Counted from the stretch's first letter, positions 24,887-38,156 are shown. The stretch: 64,000 bases of DNA from Hyaloscypha bicolor E (GCF_002865645.1 NW_020194558.1:62001-126000), one strand, 5' to 3'. Numbers and translations are program-made. Notes: generated by a model from the sequence alone, not told the origin.

Positions 24887-27800
24887 GAATACTTCTAGTA
24901 ATTCTCTTATATTTAGTAAAAAACTAGTAAATAATATTAGTATATCTAGTTCTATTTACTAAAACTAAAATATATTTAATTTAGGAAAAAAGCTTTCTAT
25001 TAGTTATAAATAAAGCATTTATAAAAATAACTAAATATAAAAACTTCTTTACTAGCTTTATAAATTTTAATTTTCTAATAATATTCTTAATTTATTATTA
25101 AATATACTTATTAAATGCCTTTATATTAGTTTCTAAAAGTTTATTTATTTAAGTAATAATTAATAGGTTATATAAAGCTTCTAGTTAATAGATTAATATA
25201 ATATATATTTCTCTAGTATATTAGGTAATATATTAGTTCTTAATAAAAAGATTTTAATAAATAATACCTCTATTATTTATAGTAATAGTATTTTTTATAG
25301 AAATAGTTTAGAGGTTTTTATATTAGTATTTTTATATAAAAGTAATTCTAGTAATATTTATATAAATAATACCTTTATTAAACTTGAGATTATAATTAAT
25401 AATAAGGTATTTATATTTCTTAGCTAAGAACTTAGCCTTATAAAGCTTTAGTTACTTTATTTTTATAAAATTATTAGTTTAAAGACTAATAATTATAAAG
25501 AGTTATTTATTATAGAAAAGGCAAAAATTATAAATTAATTATTTTATAAAAAGCTTATTAATATAATAGGAATAATAAGTTTTAAACTAGTAGTTCCTAG
25601 CTTCTAGTATATTATATAATAGTTTTATAATCTTTAGAACCGAATTATTATTTAGATTTAGCTTTCTAGTAAGCTTATAAAATAAGTTAATACAAAAATT
25701 ATAATTAAATAAGATTATTAATTAGATATAAGCTTATGAGATATTATATAAATATAGCTCTATAATATTTATTATTATAATAATAATACTAAGAATAATT
25801 CTCTGGCTAATATATTAAATAATAAGTAATTATATTAATATTATATATTTCTTACTATTATTATAAGCTTAGATAACTAGTCTTGACTTCTTAAGCTCTT
25901 TCTCTATACCCTTATTCTTAATCTCATTAATAAACCGGGAATTAAAGATATATATCTTTTTTAGTACCTGAGATCTAGAAATAACTTTAAATATACTTTT
26001 TTCTAAAAAGCTAGTAACTTTAACTTAATATAAGTTCTTATATAAATTATTATCTTACAAAAATACTATAATATCCGGGTTCTTATAAAAGTATTTTCTA
26101 TTATACTTTAGTAAAATAATAGAAGTAATAAAAGAAATTATATTTATATTATTTTTAGCCTTATTATAAAATTCAGAAATAGATTTAGGTTTAGAGCTAT
26201 TAGTAATAACCTTAATATTTCCTATATAAAAGGGCTTTATAAAGATTAAGTAAAAAGTAGTATTACTATATAGTAAAGTTAGTATATAGTTCTTTCTATT
26301 AATAGCTATTAGCTTATATAGCCTATCCTAATTACTAGATTAACTAGTATTTCCTTTATATTATATAAGAATATTCGAATTTAAGAAAAGTTTATAAATA
26401 TTAGTAATACTAGAACTATTTCGAGTATTTAGGATATTTATAATCTAATATCTAGCTTAAAGCTTCTGAATTTCTATTATTATTATTTTAAATACTACTA
26501 ATTACTATAAAATAATTAATAATAAGATATTATATTTAATTATTTAAGGTAAAATAATATAAATTAAGAAAATTAGAATAATATTATTAAATCTAGTAAA
26601 ATTATTAATAGCCCTAAAAGCTATTTAGAATATAGTATTCTTATTAATTCTATTAATTTTAGCTATAATAATAAAATAATTATATTAAATTAGGCTATAA
26701 TAATATTTTATAATTTTAATAAAATTATAAGCTTTTATAAAAACGATTTTAATCTTAGTTCCTATAGTATTTATAAGCTAAATAAATTTCTTACTAGTAA
26801 ATTACTTTCTAGTATTTACTATAATCTAATTAGAAGAGCCTAAATAAATATTAATTTAATATTACTTTAAAATATTTCAAATATATAATATACTAATATT
26901 TTAAAGTTATTAGCCGGTTTAATATCGAGTGCTTTTATTAATAATATAAAATATAGGCTTATTAGAAATATAGAAAATATTAATAATAATAAAATAAATA
27001 AAGTTAATATTATTTCTTAGATTAAACTTGAATTATTTTAGTAATTATTCGAATTTCTAATATTACTTATAATATTTTATAAAATACTTAAAGGCTTCTA
27101 TATTAATATTATAGCCTGTTTATTCTAGTATATTTTAAAGCTTACTAATAAATAAATAACTAAAATAGTAATATAAATATCATAATTTAATTTTTATAAA
27201 AAAGCAGGAATTATAAATAAAGAATTCGGAAATAAAGCTTTATAAAATAGTATTTTAAAGCAAGAAAGAATATCTAAAATATTATATTATAAATATAAAG
27301 TATTTACTAAAAGTAATAAGATAATTAGTAAGATTATTAAAGTAAATTCCTAGTTTATTTATATTAACTAAACTAAATAGAAATAGAGTTTTTATAAATA
27401 TAATATAGAATTATACTTACCTAATTAATATTCTTATTATTATAGATCTAATAAAGAATATAAATCTAATACTAAACTAGATATTAACTTAATTTTTAAT
27501 AGTTTTATTAAATTAAATATTATTATTAGTTTATTATAAAGCTTGAAATTAGTTAGAACTAGTAATTAAGAATCTAGAAGCTCTAATATTAATTATAACT
27601 TTATAAAAGTAATAAGTATTATATTTTAATATATTATTAATTATAAATATCTAAATATTTTCTATTTATTTAATAGGCTCTAAGATATAGTTTTTATTTA
27701 TTATCTAATATATAAGAAAAAGAGAAATAAGGTTATTTATAAAGGTATTAGTTATAGAAATAATAGAAATAAGAGCTATAAAAGTAGCTAAGAAACTCTT

Positions 27801-29385
27801 AATAAAAATAAAATAAGAATTAGAATAATATTTCTTTCTTTTATTTATTTCTACTAATAAGGCTTTAAAAGTATTATTTACTAGTTTATTTTTATTACTC
27901 TTATTATTCTTTTCTTTTTTAAATTTAGTAATATATTATATATAAGTATTACTAAAATATTTATTAAAGTTATAAATATTTCTATTTTTAAATTAAGTCT
28001 TCTTGGCCTCTTATTTCTTTAGTATATACTTTTATAAATAGTATTTAGATCTCTTATATATAAAATATAACTTTAGAGTATAATTATTATAATTATAGAA
28101 CTTAAAGTAATTATTATAAATTCCGAAATTATAACTAGATCTATATTAATAATTTCCGAATAAATAATAGTTTAGAAGGTTTTAAGAATAGTATTATTAA
28201 TTAGTAAAATAGGTTTTAATAGTAATAAATAATTAGAGCTTATTAATAAGTTAGCTAAAATTATTAGAAGAATTTGAGACTATATATTAGTATATTAGTA
28301 AGCCTTAATAAGAAATAATAATCTTATTATATAGGAATTTAGTACTTTATAAAATAAGAATAAGGCTATATTATAATTTATATAAATTATTAATTAGTAT
28401 TTAGATAAGCTTAAATATTATTATAATTACTAAGATAATACTATTTTATTTATCTAAATTTTAATAATAGAAACCAGGGCCTTTAAAAAAGCTATAGATA
28501 TTTATATAAGCCTTTTTATATATATGGCTCGAGAGCTAGTTATTATAGAAGTAGTCTTATACTAGGCCCTTTAATATAATAAGAAAAGCTCTTACTAATA
28601 TCTTTTCTAGAAACTTTATATATTAGTAAATATTAAGGAAAATAATAAATTTATAATTAAAACTATTATTAGTTCTATTATATTTCTATATTTTAAAATA
28701 TATCTTTATTACTTTCCTAATAAGCTTTCTAATAGAAATAGTAAATACTAATTAATAATAGTTCGGGTTTAGTAATAATACTAGTAGTAATAAAAATAAA
28801 AGTAGTAAATAGCCTTAATTTCTTAACTAAGATTATCTAGTTTCCTAATATCTAGTTTTATCTAAAATAAAATAAATTAATATAATAGGTTCCTAAAAAA
28901 GATCTATTCTAATTAGACTATTATTAATAATATTAGCTTTATTTTATATATTCTTTATTTCTTTTTAGGTAAAATTCATAAAGAATTATATAATAATAAG
29001 ATTTCTATAATTTTATTTAATATAAATATTATTATATTAAAGTTAGACTTAAAGATTCTATATAAGTATATGGTTTATTAAACTATATATTATAATATTA
29101 AAGTTTTTAAAGTTATCCTAAAATAGATTCTATAAATTATTATTACTTTTCTTATATAAGATATATTAATATATCTTAGTAATTATATATTTCTAAAATT
29201 TAGCCTTTATTATAATTAATAAATTAATATTATTCTTCTATTTCTTAATTAGCTTCTTTTCCTTATTAATATTTATACTAAATCAAGTTTAGGTTTTCTC
29301 TAGTATATATATATATATAGTTTATAGTAAGAGGAATTTAAAGATAAAATAGTTTATAATAGATTTATAGAAAGAATTTAGTAAT

Positions 29386-29600
29386 AAAGATATTTAGATA
29401 TCTGGTTTAGATACCTAATATCTAGTTTAGATATTAGATACCTGATTTAGATATCTAATTAAGATATTAAATACCTGGTTTAGATACCTAATTAAGATAT
29501 TAGATACCTAGTTATTAAGATATTAGATATCTAGTTATTAAGATACTAGATACCTGGTTTAGATACCGAATACTTAGATACCTAGTAATATATTAAAGTA
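29386..29600. repeat. degenerate minisatellite in the Copia leader
   Basis: Repeated GGTTTAGATACCTAAT / AAGATATTAGATACCT phrases, about ten irregular copies, between the 5' LTR and the gag region of copy A. Copy B has a much shorter version near 44700-44770, so the array length varies between copies. Confidence 0.7.
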
Positions 29601-30061
29601 AATATTTTACTCTTAAATATTTCGTTTATAATAAGAAATTTAGAAAATAAAATATTATAATTTCCGGAAGATCTAAAGCTTAAAGAACTTAATTTAATAG
29701 TAAAATCGAAGTAGTAATTAAAGAGCTTTAAGGATATATATAAGGCATATATTCCGGAGAAAGAGTCTTATAAATATAAGTATTATATAAGTAGAAAAGA
29801 TAGTTTCTAAGAAAATAGTTTTAGGGTTAAAAGAAGTTAGTTTTAAAAATAATAAAAGTTAAATAAATAAATAGTTAAATAGCTAATTATTTACTAATTA
29901 ATAAGAGCTAGATATCTTTTTTATAGGCTACTAAATATTTTTATAAAGTTAATAAATAATTTCTTTCTTTAATATAAAATAGACTAGATTTATTTTAGGC
30001 TACTAAATGCTTTTAGGACTAATCTAAAATCTTCTTTAATTTATATATATAAACTAATTAG

Positions 30062-30267
30062 TATTAGTTTACTAGTAATATATAATATTATTTATATAAG
30101 ATTAATAAAGTTATTATTATTATTTAGAAATAAAAATTATAATATTATAGTATTAATATATAATTCCTAAATCTGCTAAGCCTAAAGAAATCTAGTTTAC
30201 TAGTTAAGTTATATATATAATATAAGGTTATATAATTCAGGAAATTTATAATATAGCTATTCTAATA
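30062..30267 (-). repeat. Copia LTR (copy A, 5' LTR), shortened
   Basis: About 206 bases. It matches the first half of 17304-17634 closely, then lacks the 14-base repeat array and ends with a related CTATTCTAATA terminus. Confidence 0.65.
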
Positions 30268-31470
30268 ATTATTAAAAATTATTTTTAGAAAAATAATATA
30301 AAAACTAGTAATACTAGAAATAATAAATTATATTCGAGTTATTTTTTTTAGTCTTAATTTATTTAATCTTCTTTTTATATTTTTTATAATTAATATAATA
30401 CTTATATTAGATTTTTATTATATATATATATATATATAATATAATTAAATTTATAATAATTAAAGTATTAATAAATTTAGGCTTTTTATTAAATTATTAA
30501 TTTAATTTAAAAGTGTTTTTTTAAATAATTTTTCGAGCCTTAATAATATTATTAGTAATTTCTTTATTATAAAAATTAATTAGACTTATATTTTAAAAAA
30601 TAAATAATTCTTTTAATTTTATTAAGACTTTTAATAAGTATTTAATTTCTAATAAATAGTTTTATAATAATTTTCTTTTATTTATTTATATTAATACTAT
30701 TAATTAAAATTAAGAAAATTATTATTTTATAAAATAATATTAGAATTTTTACTTTTTTTTTATAAAACTTTCTTATTTCTTATTATTATAAATAATAATA
30801 TTAATTATATTTATATTATATATATAAAAAAGATATTTCTATTATTTATAAATTATATTAATTTAATTTAACTTATTATAATAGCTAATAAGCTAATAAA
30901 TTAAATATTATTATTATAATTATTACTAGTATAATAATAAGCCTTAAAAGCTTTATTAATAATATTTATTAAGCTTTTTAAAGGCTTAAATCTTTTTTTA
31001 AAGGCTTTATTATAAATTATAATATAAATCTTTTAGGCTATTATATTATTAAGCTATAAAGCTCGAGTAATAAATAAAAATATAAAAATATAGGCTAGTT
31101 ATATAAATTATATATAAATATTACTAGCCGGAACTAATATTATTATTTTTACTTATAAGAATAATATTATTAATTTTATATTTCTGTATTAAAAAAGCTT
31201 CTAAATAAATATATTTTATTATATATATTAGGCCTTAATATTAGTTTATATTTACTAAATAGCTTGCTATAGCTAGTTCTAATTATTTTTTGCCTCTAAT
31301 ATATTAAAATATATAATAATTAAATTAATAAAAGAAATTATAATAAAGTTCGAGATCTGTCTTTTCTTGCTATTATTATATATTCTATTAGAGTAGGCTT
31401 TAAGGAATTATACTTCTTGCAAGAAGATATATATATGAATCTAATAATTTATATTACAGACTTTTATAAT
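30268..31470. repeat. AT-rich RIP-like relic at the right edge of the block
   Basis: About 1.2 kb of AT-rich sequence without a readable protein fossil. Composition returns to normal gradually between 31330 and 31620. Confidence 0.6.
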
Positions 31471-32005
31471 AGACTATAATATTACTAGAATTAGTATTAT
31501 TAGAGGTATAAACCTCAAGGAATTAATTGCAGGAATCAAGAATACTATACAGGATATAGTTATTAAGTTATTTCCAAAAATTCGATTTGGGCATATGGAG
31601 ATAAATTTTGATTTTTTTTTTTTGATTTTTTCGGTCCTGAGGTGATATACGTGTTGTGCTGCACTAGACTTATTCTGGCTAGCCGATTTCATCCCACCAA
31701 AGCGATCGAGCTAATGCTGACCGACGATAGCATTGGCTTCTTGCTCTCTGTCCACTACTACGGTAACAGCTGCACATGATTCAATCGCCGTCGGCGCCCA
31801 CAGTTCGTCGCCGTCATCAATGTTAGACCTCGAGCCGTTAGGCGGACATCTCTCTTTGCCTAGCCATTACTTCCTGTACGTTGAAGTTAGCAATACGCAA
31901 GAGCCCACCTCAGAGACACATATAATATAGATAAGCATAGCAAAAGATTAACACGCTACAGGTCGAGAAACCCCGCTTAGCCTTCTACCATTATCAACGA
32001 ATACG
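31471..32005. other. transition region upstream of the NLR pseudogene
   Basis: Normal composition from about 31620. It may hold the 5' part of the NLR pseudogene, since the frames just upstream of 32006 look coding-like, but I cannot read a domain there. The short frame at 31733-31930 begins with TTG and resembles nothing I know. Confidence 0.4.
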
Positions 32006-32970
32006 CCCTTCAATTCCTACTCCCGCCAACGCGAACCCACTTGCCTACCTAACACACAAGCCGACGTCCTACAAAAAATATTACAATGGGCTGAGACAAA
32101 CGACCACCAGCGATACCTCTCTGGTTGAGTGGCATGGCCAGCACAGGAAAGTCGACAATTGAGCACACAGTCGCGCGTGACTACTTCGAGCAGGGACAGC
32201 TCGCAGCCAGCTTCTTCTCAAAAGGCAGCGAAGATATCGGTAATATTAGTAAGTTTGTCTCTACTATTGCTGCGCAGCTGGGGATATATATTGCGCCAGT
32301 CTAGTAGTATATTCGTGACTTTCTTACAGAGCGTAGCCTCGTTACAAGCCAGTCCTTCGCAGATCAATGGCAATAGCTCATGCTCGGACCGCTTTTGAAG
32401 CTTGATGGCAGTGATATATACCTATTGTATGTTGTGGTATTAGATACCTTGGACGAATATAAAGGTGGAAACGACACACGGATCATTATATGACTATTGG
32501 CTAAGTCTTGATCGTTGAAAAGAAGGTCCGGCTGCGGTTACTGCTCACAAGCAGACAAGAGATTCCAATCCGGTTTCTGCCAGATCCTTAACGCTGAGCA
32601 CCGCGACTTTATCCCCCATGAGATAGAAGCGCGCATCGTGGAACATGACATTTCTATTTTCCTGAACTATGAATTGAGATCGATTGGAGAGAAACGGAGT
32701 CTTGGAGCTGGATGGTATGCTGAGTGGAGCTTGTTCTTTTACCACAAATGGATGTGCATTCGTCATGGCCTCGATTACATAGATGATGTGCAAGCCGGCA
32801 AGAAAGAGCCATTGGCAACAAGGAGATTGCCGTGGTGGTATACAGGGACGTATGCAGAGATTATCTGGGAACAAGCGAGTCCTAGTACGAGATTCTTTAG
32901 AAGGGATAACTTTTGTATCAGTTGTCAATAGACCTTCACTGGGCCAAGTTCGCGTTGCCGTGTCGTTGTG
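32006..32970 (+). pseudogene. NACHT-domain (NLR-type) protein, inactivated by stops and frameshifts
   Basis: Fungal NACHT NTPases act as STAND-type switches in heterokaryon incompatibility and self/non-self recognition. The linker CLPNTQADVLQKILQWAE appears at about 32045-32100. After a frameshift the P-loop WLSGMASTGKST follows (32122-32157), where the usual GMAGTGKST has Gly changed to Ser, and a Walker B-like VVVLDTLDE at 32431-32456. The conserved SGFCQI...AEHRDF and DISIFL...RSIG blocks follow at about 32570-32710. Within one frame there are stops at 32302, 32305, 32374, 32491 and 32508. All fit CAG-to-TAG or CGA-to-TGA changes at positions where relatives have Gln or Arg. A further local frame change near 32516-32570 carries a LTSRQEIPIR segment. 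C-terminal repeats cannot be identified. The pattern is RIP-type damage of a multi-copy family member. Confidence 0.85.
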
Positions 32971-33205
32971 AGAGGTTAGCCGTGGGACGGGATTGGTTGC
33001 GGAAACGAGTTGGGCTACAAAGATACTCTCGCGACATTATTTTCCTCTGATACCTTGTAAGCGTTTGGAGGAAGCCACCAATTGCCTCCTTTCAGTTCCA
33101 GGGCCTCTACAACGTCGGTCTCCACTCCTGTGTCCCCATCGGCTGCTCATGATCTGTCTAGTAGCAAAGCGTAATTTCGAAAATACAATAGTACTTTTGC
33201 CGCCT

Positions 33206-34559
33206 CTATAGATAGGTGTAGCAGAACGGTCCATTAGTAGTGCTCATCAAGTCTCTCATTGCGATGGAAGTACCGCCCGCATAGCCAATATCAATCATCG
33301 TATCCAGAGTGGTGTTCCCTGAGGGTGGGTAGTTCAAGAAAGTACCGGTGCCCGAGATCGCATTCTTGCGATTAGCAAGATCGAGATTTTGCCAGATCCA
33401 CCACACGCGATCAATCATGCCATGGTGAAGGTAAAAAGCTGGGTCTCCTGGGGAAGTGAAAACATCTGCTCCTGGATCGCCGGCAATGGTGTAGTGTCCT
33501 CCACCATGAACGCCGATGATTCCCGAGCCTGGAACTCCCTGCATAACCATCTGGAAGTCTGCGATGTCCTTGTTTTGGATTATGAGGTTGATGATAGACG
33601 TGAAGTTTGCGTACAGTTGGTTGACAGCTGTACCAATGTCGCGCTTCAGGCAACGTGGGTTGTAGTCGAGACCTGCGCCTGTTTGCGTAGTTCCGCCACT
33701 GAGAGGGAGTGATACTGGTCCAAGATTGACAGTCATATTCTTGAAGGGCCCAGAGGTAACGCAGCCTCCTCCAGTTCCAGGGGGAAGATAAATGTCAGGA
33801 TAGGGTGGGAGAGACAAAGTCAGAGGCCCACGGCCGGCAATATATGCGCCGTTGCCTGACATGCTCGTAGCACTGCCATCGAAGACTGGAGAAGCGGCTG
33901 TGTTTGATACGGAGAGACCCCAGTTCCAGTACCTATGGATATTAGCCGAAATCTGACCAGTACCGTGAGAAGTCATACGGCTGTGTTCCAGTGTATCCAC
34001 ACTCATTTCTGAGAGCTTGTTCATAATTCCACGTGAAATAGCGATGCCATGCAAGGAAGGTTCCCTAGTAACAGAATCAGATGAGCCAGAGGTTACATTT
34101 GGCTTGGTGGGGAGGAGTGGCTAACCGTGTAGTGAATTCTTAAAGTCTGGTTGATGTGCGTGCCGACAAAGTCATCGTAACGAGACCTCACACCTGGAAT
34201 AAGGCTAGTAGGCGTTGAGGCAGTCTTATTTTGGAGGCAAAGGACAGCATTTGTGTATGCGACCCTCTCTTTAGCACTAAGAGTCCCCCTATGTGATGCT
34301 TCAGTCAGTGCATGAACAGATCACAGAACCCAAAGGGGTTCCCAGAATTTGCTATATACCATTCTTTACGCACGGAAATGTTGCTCAGGGTACATTGCGT
34401 GCTGCGCTTAGTGGTGCTATTGGACAATGCCGCATACTCGTTGTCCGTAGCTTGTTGGGATAATTGATGAAGGAGGTCAAGCGCATCGGGGACGGGCGCA
34501 GTGAGTGTGGATGCTATAAGCAAAGCAAAGCTTAAGTTTAGGGGTGTGGAGAGACGCAT
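33206..34559 (-). CDS. secreted tyrosinase (type-3 copper oxidase), four exons
   Basis: Tyrosinases oxidise monophenols and catechols to quinones and feed melanin or phenolic metabolism. I join exons 34559-34360, 34288-34126, 34064-33979 and 33932-33206, giving 391 residues; introns are 71, 61 and 46 bases, all GT..AG. The ATG at 34559 opens a signal peptide (FALLIASTLTA). The copper-A histidines are in THINQ, IHYTG and FLAWHRYF, the last continuing as EQALRNECGYTG and PYWNW. The copper-B histidines are in HGGGH and in the DPAFYLHHGMIDRVWW box. The protein ends CYTY-L soon after the catalytic domain, so it lacks the long C-terminal shielding domain of many fungal tyrosinases and resembles the short secreted catechol-oxidase-like group. 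It is intact although the genes on both sides are RIP-damaged. The exact substrate cannot be told from sequence. Confidence 0.92.
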
Positions 34560-35854
34560 ATTGATTGAAGCGAGGAAGCCAGGTGCAGAGCTGGTTGCAA
34601 GGTTTGACACAGCAAGTCGAGATGGCCTGGGACAGGGAAATAGGAAGGAGACGAACGGGAGAGGAGTACTTAAACACCTTCAAACTATCTAGATATCAAC
34701 GGCTTACTGTACCGTACAGGCGTCTTATTCCACGCTTGCTAGACTCGGCCTGTCTTCCGGTTCCTCCTCCGCACTGCATTCATTAGCCAGGGTTCTTTTA
34801 CAATAAGTATTTATTTATTGCCAAGAATCGAAGCGCCCTTGCAGCTGAATTCTCCTCCAAGCCAGGATTCTCTCCGGCGGCGCATGATCTACGTGGCCTC
34901 CCTTTGATTGCCCCGCGATGTTCGTGCTTTACTTCGTATTGTTCTTAAACAAGTTTTCTAGCGCTGAATCCTGTTAGGCTCGGAATCCATCCCGCGAGCA
35001 TCGTACGTGGAGAGGCAGGGATACGCCTGTCGCGATTTTGCGACTTTGGCGCTTAGAAAATGCGGAACTTCCAGATGCATGGTCCTTCGTCCGATGCTGC
35101 AGGAGATAGCGCCAGCTAGTGCAGGGAAGTTTGTCGACGGGGACGGGAAGGTTGGAAGTTTGAACGTTGAAGCCCCTACCCAATCGCAAGTTTGATTGCA
35201 TCGCTGCCGCACACTACTCTACCCCAGCAGCCTAAAATAAATTCCTTCCTCCGATGGCCATCCTGCCTCTGTGACCTATTCTCAGAAAACTAGGGCATAC
35301 TATTAGTCGCAAATAGGGCTATGCTAGTAGCCTAGGAGCAGTAGAATCCCCAAGATTACAGTAAGTAGTGCTTTGAGCATGGCATCATACTTCCGAAACT
35401 ATGTTGAGGGATTCTTTGCTTGGCCCAAATCAATCAGTCCTCCTGGAATAAAAAAACTATCAAATGATTGGCCCCAACAGCCTAGCAGTGGCTTGCAGGT
35501 GCGGCAGAGGATTCGTGCTAGTACTCGTGCTAGTACTCCGAGGCGTATCAAATGTCTTGGACGGAATTTGTGGCTCGTGGATTTGCTTTTTATTACCGAC
35601 GGTAAGACCTTCACAACCTCATGTGCATGTCTCGTTTTGCTCAATTCAGTGTATGCGGCGTTCTCAATGCAGAATCTCAGGGGAAGTTTCCAGAAACCCT
35701 GGAAGCTAAGTTTGTCATGAGCGAGGAACCACCCTTTCACTTATCAATCCGTGTTACGCTCAAAAGCATCATCATTGCCTTTAACTAGTTGCCATTCAAA
35801 CTTTAGGCTCTACACTTGACTTCATGCTCTAGATTTCGCCAATTCAGTGTCGAG
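34560..35854. other. intergenic, no supported gene
   Basis: Normal composition. It holds the upstream region of the tyrosinase gene. Open frames at 34958-35212 and 35373-35740 (both strands) overlap each other, lack introns, signal peptides or domains, and are best treated as chance frames. Confidence 0.55.
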
Positions 35855-37324
35855 ATGTCGACGTTGCTCCTACCCGGGGCGAATGAGCCAAACATCAACA
35901 AAGGTCTAGCAATCCTTAGAGCATACAGCGCAGTAACATTGCTAGCATTATTTTCAGTATGCGCTAGGATCATGGTTCGAGTTCGAATGGTCCACAGTAC
36001 AGGTCCCGACGTAAGAGTCCTGCCAACGCATCTAGCATTCATACTAATAACTATTAGGACTATGCTATTCTTCTCGCAATAGTTTGGGAGCTCTCAATAT
36101 TGCTTCTGCATAATTCCTAATATTACTACAGGTACTCTCCTTAACTAGGATAGGCATTATTATTCCAGAGGTAATAAACGGGGCCGGCCGCCATTTTGCA
36201 TATTTGGATCCGCCAAAGCAATAGTCGGCCTGAACCTTAATTTTATAACTCAGCCCGTCTATCTTTAGGCGATTACCGTAGTCAAAGTCTCTATTACTCT
36301 TTTCTTCTGGCAGATTATACCAAATAAGTTCTATAAGAAGTTGTTAGTGGGAATTATGGCCTTCCTAATTATCTATACCTTTACATATTTCATAACCATC
36401 GTCCTTTAATTTTATACAAATCTGGCTATTCTCTGGGACCAGAGTATCCATATAACGTATTAGATCGCAACTACTCTTAGAGGTCTCGGCTATACTAACT
36501 CTTATTAATAGCAGGTCTCGAACTTTATTCTCTAAGCCTTATTTCCCCCTCATACTTTCCTATTAAACTTTTTACTAATCTTTATAAGCTTTAAACATTA
36601 CTATGGACTTGATTTTCGCCGCCTTGCCAGTATTCATGCTATGAAATATCCAAATAAACCCTCGAACAAAGGCATCTCTAATCTATATTATGGGTCTAGG
36701 AGTCTTATAAGATATCCCACTCTATAGTAGCATAGTATATTCTACTAAACATCTTTTTATAGTGCCTATATAGTAGTAATAGTCAAAACTTCCTTCCTTA
36801 TTAATTACGGCAAAATAGGAGATTTCCTCTGGGACTCAGCTAACCTTACTATCTGGACCGTATAAGTTCATTCTAGACTAAAACCTTTAATGTGGCCTAT
36901 AACTTATAATCTGTTCAGAACTAAATATAATACGGGCATTATTATATCATATCTTCCATACCTAAAACCACTCTTCCGCCGCATCCTCCAAAAATCTTTA
37001 TTGGCATACGGATCTAGCAGAAGCAATAACGAGAGCAAAAACAATAATAGCCATTCCCTCTATACTTTTGGCCCGCGACAAACCCATGGCTCCATTTACA
37101 ACAATTTAGTTATTGCAAGCCATAGCATAAAGAAGGCTCAACTTAGTAGGACAGGAGACACTCTTAGCGAGGAGAGTATATTGCCGTTCCAGAACAATAA
37201 TGTAATTACGAAGACAACGGTAGTGACCGTGGATAGTTCCGGCTCAAAGGAAGATATTGAGATGATGCCGTGGTCGAAGAAGCTTGATATTACGCCTGAG
37301 AGGATAATTGAGGATAGAGTTTAG
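35855..37324 (+). pseudogene. rhodopsin-like seven-helix integral membrane protein, RIP-damaged
   Basis: The family (fungal 'rhodopsin domain' or PTH11-like membrane proteins) has seven helices and is often linked to surface or nutrient sensing. An ATG at 35855 starts MSTLLLPGANEPNINKGLAI and a first helix. Later pieces in shifting frames read AKAIVGL, AITVVKVSITLFL, LLVGIMAFLIIYT, DLIFAALPVFML and IQINPRTKASLI, then DFLWDSANLTIWT and LKPLFRRILQKS. These are landmark segments of the family in the right order. A cytoplasmic tail to a stop at 37322 stays open (36890-37324). Between 36060 and 36860 stops replace expected Gln, Arg and Trp codons and GC content is lowered. The likely mechanism is RIP; a working protein is not possible without several changes. 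Confidence 0.82.
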
Positions 37325-38148
37325 AAGAGGGATAGGTGGAGTTCAGTCACGATATATATATGGATGTTATATGTATCAATTGCTTCATTAATGTGCCAGG
37401 AGCTCAGAAGTTTAGGGGAGCTAAAGCTCTTCCTCTTTTTCTTAGAGTAACTGATTTCTAACATGCTTGGAACAGATCATTCATGTATAAGGAGCTGCCT
37501 TCGAATCACCATGCCATCCCTTGATACAATAAATACCATTCATTGTTATATAAAAGGTCCCAGTGCCGTGCTGGGCAAAAAGGTTGGACAATATGTGCGG
37601 GCCTACGTGTATTTAATAAACGTTGAACTAATAGAGAAACAGAATCCCCTAATCACCTCGACGAAATTTTCAATTTCAATGACCAAATTGGGGATGCTTT
37701 CTTGAGTCGGGATTCTGTGACGGCATGAGTGGCGACACCTGCAGTGTGATTTGAACTGAAAGGGCTAAATCTTCATTCTGAATGCACAAATAAGTATTAT
37801 ACAATAATGTAAATATATCCTCGATACATTATGCTTATTGGTCCAAAGTGAGATGACGTCTACAACTCTGTTAATCCTCAATTCAAAGAGTGACCGCGAT
37901 ACGTGACTCCACAAATCCCGTCGGTATGCATGCCCAAATCAGCATGCTTTTCGGGGTGTGCCACAGCCCCATAAGAAGCCGAGTGTCAGCTCTCGATCAG
38001 AGATGCCTTCCAATCATCTGTCTCTTTGGGATTCCTCTCTCCTTCATTTTACTTTATACTCATCCGACTGTATCTCAACCAGAAAGCTCCAATCTGCAGA
38101 ATAAACGCTCAGAAGATATCAATCTTAAAGGTAAGCAAGATTAATAAT
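37325..38148. other. intergenic, no supported gene
   Basis: Two short frames (37463-37705 and 37890-38144) resemble no protein I know. I see no tRNA or repeat here. Confidence 0.5.
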
Positions 38149-38156
38149 ATCACGAA

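Larger units (their letters stand above)
17304..30267 (-). mobile_element. RIP-degraded Copia-type LTR retrotransposon (copy A), split by a nested Gypsy element
   Basis: The LTRs are at 17304-17634 and about 30062-30267, with TATTAG...TAATA ends, the RIP-altered form of TG...CA termini. Read on the minus strand and compared with the inverted copy at 43934-51931, it carries a Copia pol fossil: a reverse-transcriptase core at 25470-25475, where the catalytic Asp pair reads Asn-Asn, and an RNase H region cut by the nested element at 18199-24886. Without the insertion it is about 6.3 kb, close to the size of the other copy without its own insertion. Target duplication was not resolved (TTAAT versus ATTAT). 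Confidence 0.78.

Noticed and set aside
1..31470. Mitochondrial DNA origin for the AT-rich blocks
   Set aside because: They contain nuclear LTR-retroelement fossils with RIP-type changes, and no rRNA, tRNA or respiratory genes are visible.
31733..31930. 65-codon frame before the NLR pseudogene
   Set aside because: Starts with TTG and has no features; it may include decayed NLR upstream sequence but cannot be shown.
34958..35740. Overlapping frames of 60-115 codons on both strands
   Set aside because: Mutually overlapping, without recognisable features; likely chance frames in normal-GC intergenic DNA.
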